Assembly: GCA_964494645.1 (NCBI GenBank) | Contig: CAZBSH010000025.1 | Span: 1 to 33,199 of the forward strand | Length of the DNA stretch: 33,199 nt | Direction: 5' to 3' | DNA from: Christensenella sp964494645 | GTDB taxonomy: Bacteria; Bacillota; Clostridia; Christensenellales; Christensenellaceae | Part shown: positions 1 through 5,092 of the stretch, piece after piece | Layout of the letters: the number at the start of each line of letters is the position of its first letter | Position numbering within the stretch: the first letter of the stretch is position 1 | Program-made: the position numbers and the translations under genes | Notes under the pieces: generated by a model | Databases searched by the model: none | Told to the model about the DNA's origin: nothing | The model's input: the letters and a program-made list of their open reading frames with translations, nothing else

Positions 1-53
1 TTTGAGGGGCGTGTGTCCATGACGTATGGGTTCAAGTCCCATCTACCGCACCA
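1..53 (+). tRNA. tRNA-Leu(GAG), 3' part only
   Basis: The window opens inside a tRNA. Visible parts are the anticodon loop TTGAGGG (anticodon GAG), the 3' anticodon strand GCGTG, a long class-II variable arm (TGTC-CAT-GACG), the T arm (ATGGG-TTCAAGT-CCCAT), the 3' acceptor strand CTACCGC and an encoded CCA at 51-53. The long variable arm with anticodon GAG points to leucine. The D arm and 5' acceptor strand lie outside the window, so the anticodon is read from one side of the stem only. Confidence 0.85.
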
Positions 54-60
54 ACCCAAG

Positions 61-85
61 AACCCGCTTAACAGGCGGGTTTTTG
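61..85 (+). terminator. Rho-independent terminator of the tRNA-Leu gene
   Basis: A 7-bp stem AACCCGC (61-67) and GCGGGTT (75-81) with a 7-nt loop is followed by T residues. It begins 8 nt after the tRNA CCA, so it ends the tRNA transcript. Confidence 0.8.
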
Positions 86-163
86 CTTTATAAAGATGGT
101 TTTAGTGTAAAATTCCAACCGGTTTTCAGAAATATCCCCAAAGAATATTATGGAGGAAATAAA

Positions 164-403
164 ATGAATTATACCTATATCCTCCTGTGCGCGGACGGTA
201 CGCTTTATACCGGCTGGACAAACGATCTTGATCGGCGAATCCGGTTTCATAATGCCGGCAAGGGAGCAAAATATACAAAATCGCGCCGTCCTGTTTCTTT
301 GTTCTATTTTGAAGCCTTTCCCACAAAAGAAGAAGCAATGCGCCGCGAAGCTTCTATTAAAAAACTTTCTCGAGCCCAAAAGCTCATGCTGGTACAAAAA
401 TAA
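164..403 (+). CDS. GIY-YIG nuclease-fold protein (YhbQ/UPF0213-like)
   Basis: This 79-residue protein is a single GIY-YIG domain, the usual length for the UPF0213/YhbQ group. The first half-motif is YTYILLC (residues 3-9). The second is LYTGWTNDLDRR (14-25), with the conserved Tyr15 and Arg24/25. Glu62 in the helix MRREASIK (59-66) matches the metal-binding glutamate of the family. YhbQ-type proteins are linked to DNA processing, but their cellular role is poorly defined, so I call only the fold and likely nuclease activity. The ATG at 164 is chosen because GGAGG lies at 152-156. An earlier in-frame ATG at 26 falls inside the tRNA and is not credible. The gene stands alone between two terminators. 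Confidence 0.88.
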   Translation: MNYTYILLCADGTLYTGWTNDLDRRIRFHNAGKGAKYTKSRRPVSLFYFEAFPTKEEAMRREASIKKLSRAQKLMLVQK

Positions 404-426
404 TACAACATATTCTTATATTAAGA

Positions 427-466
427 GAAAAAAGTTTGAACTTTACAATTTGTTCAAACTTTTTTC
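427..466 (+). terminator. Strong, probably bidirectional terminator
   Basis: A perfect 15-bp stem (427-441 and 452-466) is GAAAAAAGTTTGAAC and its complement around a 10-nt loop. The A-run on one arm and T-run on the other let it work in both directions. It ends the GIY-YIG gene. Confidence 0.85.
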
Positions 467-469
467 ATT

Positions 470-498
470 TTGACTTCATGAAAGGCGTTTATTATTAA
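470..498 (+). promoter_or_regulatory. Sigma-A type promoter of the candidate small RNA
   Basis: TTGACT at 470-475 and TATTAA at 493-498 are separated by exactly 17 bp. Transcription would start near 505. It lies directly after the GIY-YIG terminator and no coding sequence follows before the next terminator at 590-616. Confidence 0.5.
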
Positions 499-504
499 GC
501 TATA

Positions 505-616
505 CAAATTCTACCTCGATCTTATTCCCCCCCAAAGGTCGGGGTAGTCAAAAAACAACGCTACGGCGTTTACATATACTTCTTCTCTTGGCTTCCGGCT
601 TGGAAGCCTTTTTTTT
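505..616 (+). ncRNA. Candidate small structured RNA with a C-rich loop
   Basis: This stretch of about 112 nt carries no credible reading frame but has the layout of an independent small RNA gene. It starts after a 17-bp-spaced promoter. Hairpin 1 pairs CTACCTCGA (511-519) with TCGGGGTAG (539-547), nine pairs with one G-U, and exposes a 19-nt loop containing seven consecutive C residues. Hairpin 2 is AACGC-TACG-GCGTT, a UNCG-type tetraloop. Hairpin 3 is a classic terminator at 590-616. C-rich loops are known in Gram-positive regulatory RNAs that pair with Shine-Dalgarno sequences. I do not recognise a named RNA family. It could instead be a leader or a decayed remnant. Confidence 0.45.
590..616 (+). 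terminator. Rho-independent terminator ending the candidate small RNA
   Basis: GGCTTCC (590-596), loop GGCTT, GGAAGCC (602-608), then eight T residues (609-616). No gene lies between it and the previous terminator, which implies a short non-coding transcript. Confidence 0.85.
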
Positions 617-773
617 GAAAAACATATCACTTCTTCCAATCATTCCGCACTTGTTTATTTTAGCGTTTTACTGCATTACAAGTAAAGATCAAAAGCTGCT
701 ACAATACCACATATGAAAGTGCTTTTTGAAGGTTTTACTTCTTTCATTTGCACAATATTTCATTTTCGAATGA
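617..773. other. AT-rich intergenic stretch with no gene seen
   Basis: I see no reading frame with a ribosome binding site here. The only structure is a weak inverted repeat, ATGAAAG near 713 and CTTTCAT near 741, upstream of the LacI-gene promoter. It could be a regulator site but is too short to call. Confidence 0.4.
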
Positions 774-802
774 TTGTAATGCAACTACCGGTATAGTATA
801 AT
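774..802 (+). promoter_or_regulatory. Promoter of the LacI-family regulator gene
   Basis: TTGTAA (774-779), 17-bp spacer, then a perfect TATAAT (797-802). The predicted start near 809 leaves an untranslated leader of about 85 nt that contains the palindromic operator at 869-880. Confidence 0.65.
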
Positions 803-868
803 TATTGTCATGAAGTTCGTTATCTACCATATATAGATAGCGTCTTCCCTTCATAATACATATAACAG

Positions 869-880
869 TAAAACGTTTTA
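869..880. promoter_or_regulatory. Palindromic operator, probably for the LacI-family regulator itself
   Basis: TAAAACGTTTTA is a perfect 12-bp palindrome with the central CG step typical of LacI-family operators. It lies immediately upstream of the ribosome binding site (AGAAGGA) and 16 bp before the ATG. This suggests autorepression by a roadblock or by blocking translation initiation. Confidence 0.55.
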
Positions 881-895
881 GAGAGAAGGAAAACC

Positions 896-1960
896 ATGCC
901 AGCGAGTATAAAAGATGTTGCAAAATTAGCCGGCGTTTCACAAGCCACCGTATCCAATGTACGTACAGGCAACAAATATGTCAGACCGGAACTTGTCAAG
1001 CGCGTCAATGACGCCATTGAGCAACTCGGATATATTCCCAATCCTATGGCAAGCCGCTTACGCGGAAACAAATCTTTTGCTGTAGGTGTTGTTTTGCCGA
1101 CATTTTATCATCCATTCCACGCGGGAATATTAAAAGGAATACAGGACGTTGCGCTCGGCAGCGAATATCTGATCAACGTATATGCCACAGGAAGCGATTT
1201 AAAAAGAGAGTACGACTCCCTCGTCCGTTTTCTATATAGCCTGCCGGACGGCATCATTATTTCAAGTTATGCGAACGAAGAAGCCGAATTTGGAAGGGAA
1301 TGTATCGACACCATCAAATCACTCGTCAGCAGCAAAAAGAAAATTCCTGTCATCAGCCTTGAACGTCATCTTCCGATCCCCGGTGTCGAATCTATTTTAT
1401 CCGACTACGAACAGGCAGCATACGATACCGTAGAATATCTGATCGGTCTGGGGCATACGAAGATCGCGCATATTTCGGGTCCAATGGCAAGGGATGTCAG
1501 CATCAAGCGTTACCAAGGCTATTTACGGGCTCTTAAGGAACATAAGATTCCCTTCAACCCCGCCTATGTTCGCAATGGACTGTTTACGCCGGAAAGCGGG
1601 TACGCCTGCACGCGCGATTTGATGTTAAAAACAGATGTTACCGCAATATTCGCCGCAAACGACGAGACGGGAATCGGTGCGATCAAAGCGTTAAAAGACC
1701 TTGGTCGTCATATCCCGCAGGATGTCGCCGTGATCGGCGTGGACAACATCTATGCCGGTACGCTCATTGAACCGTCCTTGTCCACTGTTGATGTGCCCGG
1801 ATACCAGATGGGACGTATGGCGATGTCCCGTATGCTTGACTTTACCAACGACCATCAGTCCCCCAACCACAAAAAACCAACGTATCTGAACACTACGATC
1901 ATCCCACGAAAGTCTACCGAGGCTGAGCGTGAAACAACCTGGGATCTTTACGACTGGTGA
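896..1960 (+). CDS. LacI-family transcriptional regulator
   Basis: This 354-residue protein has the classical LacI architecture and length. The N-terminal helix-turn-helix (IKDVAKLAGVSQATVSNV, about residues 5-22) is followed by the hinge-helix region ending near NPMASRLRG. A periplasmic-binding-like effector domain then runs to the C terminus, including AIFAANDETGIGAIKAL and the VIGVDN segment. It should bind a sugar-type ligand and repress by binding palindromic DNA. The ATG at 896 follows GAGAAGGA. It converges on the orphan sugar ABC ATPase gene. Its own leader holds a 12-bp palindrome that fits autoregulation. The ligand is not inferable. The adjoining sugar-uptake and glycyl-radical genes are the natural candidates for its regulon, but no matching operator was found in them. 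Confidence 0.9.
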   Translation: MPASIKDVAKLAGVSQATVSNVRTGNKYVRPELVKRVNDAIEQLGYIPNPMASRLRGNKSFAVGVVLPTFYHPFHAGILKGIQDVALGSEYLINVYATGSDLKREYDSLVRFLYSLPDGIIISSYANEEAEFGRECIDTIKSLVSSKKKIPVISLERHLPIPGVESILSDYEQAAYDTVEYLIGLGHTKIAHISGPMARDVSIKRYQGYLRALKEHKIPFNPAYVRNGLFTPESGYACTRDLMLKTDVTAIFAANDETGIGAIKALKDLGRHIPQDVAVIGVDNIYAGTLIEPSLSTVDVPGYQMGRMAMSRMLDFTNDHQSPNHKKPTYLNTTIIPRKSTEAERETTWDLYDW

Positions 1961-1977
1961 GTATTCTATATTATAAG

Positions 1978-2007
1978 AAGACCGCGGATCAACCGCGGTC
2001 TTTTTGT
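1978..2007 (+). terminator. Rho-independent terminator after the LacI-family gene
   Basis: The 10-bp GC-rich stem AAGACCGCGG (1978-1987) and CCGCGGTCTT (1993-2002) has a 5-nt loop and is followed by T residues. It lies between two convergent genes and may also slow transcription coming from the ATPase gene. Confidence 0.9.
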
Positions 2008-2042
2008 TTTTTTATGTTGCATTTTTAGGGAATCGGCTCTGG

Positions 2043-3557
2043 TCACATTTTTCCCGACGCGTACTGTAAGATACGCACAGAGTTTGCCTCCTTAGAATCG
2101 AGCTCTGCTGCGATCCTGCCCGAAAACATAACGTATATCCGGTCACACATACCAATCAGTTCCGTCAAATCGGAAGATACCATAAAGATAGATTTTCCTG
2201 TATGCACAATTTTATTCAAAATATTATACAGTTCAACTTTTGAAGCAATATCTAAGCTGATGGAGGGTTCGTCAAGAACCATTACTTGCGCTTGTGCGCG
2301 CAGCCATTTGCTGAGCGCGACCTTTTGCTGCGTCCCCCGCGACAGCCATTTTACCGTCGTATGCGGGGATACCTTTTTCAAATCCAGCTTGTCGATATAA
2401 TATTTTGCGTTTTTTTGAACCTTATTATGATTGATAAGCGCCGTATTGATAAACTGGTCAAGCGACGATAAGGACATATTATATTGCACATCCTGTTTTA
2501 CGATCAAATTGCTTGCACAGTCCTCCGCCAAATAAATGATGCCATCCTTCACAAACTGATCTAGCTTGTTCGTCTGCATGGGCTTGCCTCTGTAGTAGCA
2601 CTCCCCTTTCGCAATCGGCTCCACACCTGCGATAAGCTTTGCCAAACTGGATTTACCTGCTCCCACAAGTCCTGCAATCCCAACAATCTCTCCTTCGCGG
2701 ATATACATGCTCGCATCCATCACTGTTTCCTGTATATTGGATACCCTATGCAGCTTCATCACAACATTTCCGATCTTTGCCTTGGTTTTCGGATAACGGT
2801 TAATATAGTCGTCCCCCGCCATTTCCAAAAGGATATGGTCAACATCGATATATACGGAATTGTTTTCGACAGGTTTATCCTCCACCGTTTTTCCGTCTCG
2901 CATAATCACGAGCCGATCTGCAATTTCAAGCACCTCATCAATTTTATGTGAAATAAATACGACCGCGATTCCTTGCTTTTTCAGCTTATGGATAATTTCA
3001 AACAGCGTTTTACGATCATATGACGTAAAAGACGCTGTCACCTCGTCAAGCACCAGTACCTTAACGCTGTATACAAGCGACCGGGCAATCTCCACCATCT
3101 TCTTTTGTGCAATATTCAGGCTTTGTACCGGCGCGTTGATATCGATATCCGTCTGCAAAAAGTCAAGTATCTCCCGTGCTTTTTGCCGCTGTAGTTTTTT
3201 ATTGATAAAGGGCAGTCCTTGATAGCATATCTCATTCCCTGAAAAAATATTCTGTTCTACATTAAAATCATTGATCAGTTGGGATTCTTGATGGATCATC
3301 CTGATCCCATTTTTTTGCGCCTTTATAACGCTGTCTACCGTCTCTAATTGCCCATCCAGAAAAATTTCCCCTGTATAACGAGGATAACTTCCCGTGAGGA
3401 CCTTCATCAACGTAGATTTCCCCGCACCGTTTTCCCCCAAAATAGAGCAGACTTCGCCCTTTTTCAGGTAAAACTCAGCATTGCTCAAGACGTGATTGGC
3501 ATCCAGCGTCAATGAGATGTTTTTCATTTCTACTATCTTTTCGTTCAATAGTACCAC
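2043..3557 (-). CDS. Orphan double-domain sugar ABC transporter ATPase (RbsA/MglA-like)
   Basis: This 504-residue protein has two fused nucleotide-binding domains, as in RbsA, MglA and XylG. Domain 1 has Walker A GENGAGKST and Walker B LVLDEVTAS, but a diverged signature, LNIAQKKMVEIA. Domain 2 has GLVGAGKSS, where RbsA-type proteins usually show the lysine-less GLVGAGRTE, and LSRGTQQKV in place of LSGGNQQKV. It would energise import of a monosaccharide, but no permease or binding protein accompanies it. It follows the DeoR-type gene by 12 bp, so the two are probably cotranscribed. The start is uncertain: GTG at 3557 has no clean Shine-Dalgarno, and TTG at 3548 follows GGGTGG. It may serve the permease of the neighbouring cluster under other conditions, or permeases elsewhere. 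Confidence 0.85.
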   Translation of the reverse strand: MVLLNEKIVEMKNISLTLDANHVLSNAEFYLKKGEVCSILGENGAGKSTLMKVLTGSYPRYTGEIFLDGQLETVDSVIKAQKNGIRMIHQESQLINDFNVEQNIFSGNEICYQGLPFINKKLQRQKAREILDFLQTDIDINAPVQSLNIAQKKMVEIARSLVYSVKVLVLDEVTASFTSYDRKTLFEIIHKLKKQGIAVVFISHKIDEVLEIADRLVIMRDGKTVEDKPVENNSVYIDVDHILLEMAGDDYINRYPKTKAKIGNVVMKLHRVSNIQETVMDASMYIREGEIVGIAGLVGAGKSSLAKLIAGVEPIAKGECYYRGKPMQTNKLDQFVKDGIIYLAEDCASNLIVKQDVQYNMSLSSLDQFINTALINHNKVQKNAKYYIDKLDLKKVSPHTTVKWLSRGTQQKVALSKWLRAQAQVMVLDEPSISLDIASKVELYNILNKIVHTGKSIFMVSSDLTELIGMCDRIYVMFSGRIAAELDSKEANSVRILQYASGKM

Positions 3558-3569
3558 CCGTCGTATGAA

Positions 3570-4352
3570 TTAAATATCATAAGAAGTTAGGATTTTAATG
3601 TCCCGCTCAAAAAAGTACTGTTTATATTTCTCATCCAATCTTTTATCTGATACATATATTTTGAATTGATCCAGATTTGCGATCTTATGTAAACCAATTC
3701 TATCACACTTTGTGTGTTCTGCCAATACCACGACTTGGCGCGAGATATCTACAATCTTTTCAATGATCTCATAGAGCTCAAAATCGTTCACCGTCACACC
3801 GACAGACATATCGATACCATCAACGCCGATAAATGCCTTTTGTACAAAAATATCTTCCAATTGATTGATCGCTTTTGTCCCGCAGGAATACATATTTCCG
3901 TTCTGGACAATGACCTCTCCCCCAATAAAGAACAACTTACGCACATTGGGCAAGAGATCCGGAACTGCATTGATATTATTGGTGATCACCGTCAAATTAT
4001 TGACTGTCTGCAGCTTTTTCGCAAGCGCCAAACAAAGATTCCCTTGCCCGACAAAAATGGAATCTCCGTCCTCGATCAAGGATATCGCAAGGCTTGCAAT
4101 TTGCTCGATGTCTTCTTTTTCTAACATATCATCTGACTCAGGCATCGTATCAAAGGCAATGTCGCTCTCTTCTTCTGTAAGCATAGCGCCGCCATGCATC
4201 TTTTTCAGAAAGCCCTCTTGCTCTAGCTGATCCAAATATTTTCGCACCGTGACATCGCTTACATTGAGCGCAGAACAAAGCGTTGCGATGTCCACCGTCT
4301 TTTGTTCCCGTACGATTTGTTTTAATGCTGCAATTCTTTGCGCTGGAAACAC
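3570..4352 (-). CDS. DeoR/GlpR-family sugar-responsive transcriptional regulator
   Basis: This 260-residue protein has the usual DeoR length. The N-terminal winged helix (residues about 5-58) includes VDIATLCSALNVSDVTVRKYLDQLEQEG and the family hallmark KMHGGA. A DeoR C-terminal sensor domain follows, with the sugar-phosphate-isomerase-like segments SIFVGQGN, TVITNNINAV, FIGGEV and KAFIGVDGID. Such proteins usually sense a phosphorylated sugar. The start is GTG, preceded by GAGGAG with a 6-nt spacer. It has its own promoter and a leader palindrome, and heads a two-gene unit with the orphan ATPase. It lies just downstream of the radical-enzyme cluster on the same strand, so it may be cluster-specific. 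Confidence 0.9.
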   Translation of the reverse strand: MFPAQRIAALKQIVREQKTVDIATLCSALNVSDVTVRKYLDQLEQEGFLKKMHGGAMLTEEESDIAFDTMPESDDMLEKEDIEQIASLAISLIEDGDSIFVGQGNLCLALAKKLQTVNNLTVITNNINAVPDLLPNVRKLFFIGGEVIVQNGNMYSCGTKAINQLEDIFVQKAFIGVDGIDMSVGVTVNDFELYEIIEKIVDISRQVVVLAEHTKCDRIGLHKIANLDQFKIYVSDKRLDEKYKQYFFERDIKILTSYDI

Positions 4353-4372
4353 TTTTTTCTCCTCAGTCCTTT

Positions 4373-4400
4373 CATAAAGCGGTATTCAGACCGCTTCATG
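4373..4400. promoter_or_regulatory. Inverted-repeat operator in the DeoR-gene leader
   Basis: CATAAAGCGGT (4373-4383) and ACCGCTTCATG (4390-4400) are inverted copies matching at 10 of 11 positions around a 6-bp spacer. The repeat lies about 13-40 bp downstream of the predicted transcription start of the DeoR-type gene. It is a natural autoregulatory site, though an RNA hairpin is also possible. Confidence 0.5.
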
Positions 4401-4419
4401 GCATACTTCTATACCTTTT

Positions 4420-4447
4420 ATTATATCATTTATTAAGCAATACGCAA
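4420..4447 (-). promoter_or_regulatory. Promoter of the DeoR regulator-ATPase unit
   Basis: On the minus strand TTGCGT (4447-4442), a 16-bp spacer and a perfect TATAAT (4425-4420) preceded by TGA, an extended -10. I see no clear terminator between the end of the upstream cupin gene at 4543 and this promoter, so read-through from the main cluster is possible. Confidence 0.65.
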
Positions 4448-4542
4448 TGTTTTTAATGATACGGTCTCTGTAACGGCAACAGGGAGAACAACCATTGGCC
4501 ATTCCCCCCGATGCTTACCATTCGATCAATTTTCAGCAGATA

Positions 4543-5076
4543 TCAAACGCCGTTCATACGCGCTACCTGCGGATCCGTATAGATATCAAGGTCATCCCGG
4601 TTATAAGTAGCAAATTCGCTCACCACACAGCCATCTTTGCCTCCGCATATCCAGTGTGTTACATTGGGGAGCATCATATACTGATCCCCTTTTTTCAAAA
4701 CGATTTCGTGAAAAACGGTAAACGTATCCTCTTTCCCCGCCGGAATCCTTGCTTTCATTTTGGACTTTTCAACGGGTTCGCCCTCCGTATAAACGTAAAG
4801 CTCCCCTTCCCTGACACGAAAAGTCTCTTCTTTGCCGGGATAATCCCCCAGCGGAGGATGACGCTGCTCCGGGCATATCTGGTAAGGGAACAGCACCATT
4901 TCCTTGGCACTGCAACGATCAGTATCCACATAGATATGTATCTGTATCCCATATGTCTCGAGATCGTCAAGACCCATATCCGCTATTTCCAGATTTTGTT
5001 TTTCCTCTTCTTTCAGGTAGATATGCGCCTTATCAAAATACGCAAGCGCTTTGATCCTTGCTTCTTCCCGTGTCAT
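4543..5076 (-). CDS. D-lyxose isomerase-like cupin protein
   Basis: This 177-residue protein resembles the D-lyxose ketol-isomerase family (YdaE type, about 167 residues). These cupins interconvert free aldoses and ketoses, such as lyxose-xylulose or mannose-fructose, using a divalent metal. Family features are HPPLGDYPGKEETFRVREGE (73-92), VFHEIVLKKGDQY near 121-133, the metal-site region THWICGG (140-146) with His141, and SEFATYNRDDLDIYTDP near the C terminus. As I remember the family, the first ligand pair is His-x-His, but here it reads Gln71-Arg72-His73, so one metal ligand may be replaced. The ATG at 5076 follows GGGGGA, and the gene lies 16 bp after glycyl radical enzyme 1, so the two are cotranscribed. 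It probably handles a free sugar made or used in that pathway. Confidence 0.75.
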   Translation of the reverse strand: MTREEARIKALAYFDKAHIYLKEEEKQNLEIADMGLDDLETYGIQIHIYVDTDRCSAKEMVLFPYQICPEQRHPPLGDYPGKEETFRVREGELYVYTEGEPVEKSKMKARIPAGKEDTFTVFHEIVLKKGDQYMMLPNVTHWICGGKDGCVVSEFATYNRDDLDIYTDPQVARMNGV

Positions 5077-5092
5077 AGCATCCCCCTTTTGC

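Noticed and set aside
505..550. A short minus-strand frame reading TFGGNKIEVEFV before a stop, perhaps the tail of a lost recombinase or other gene.
   Set aside because: It is only about 18 codons between stops, has no start or ribosome site, and the same bases form a better-supported RNA hairpin.
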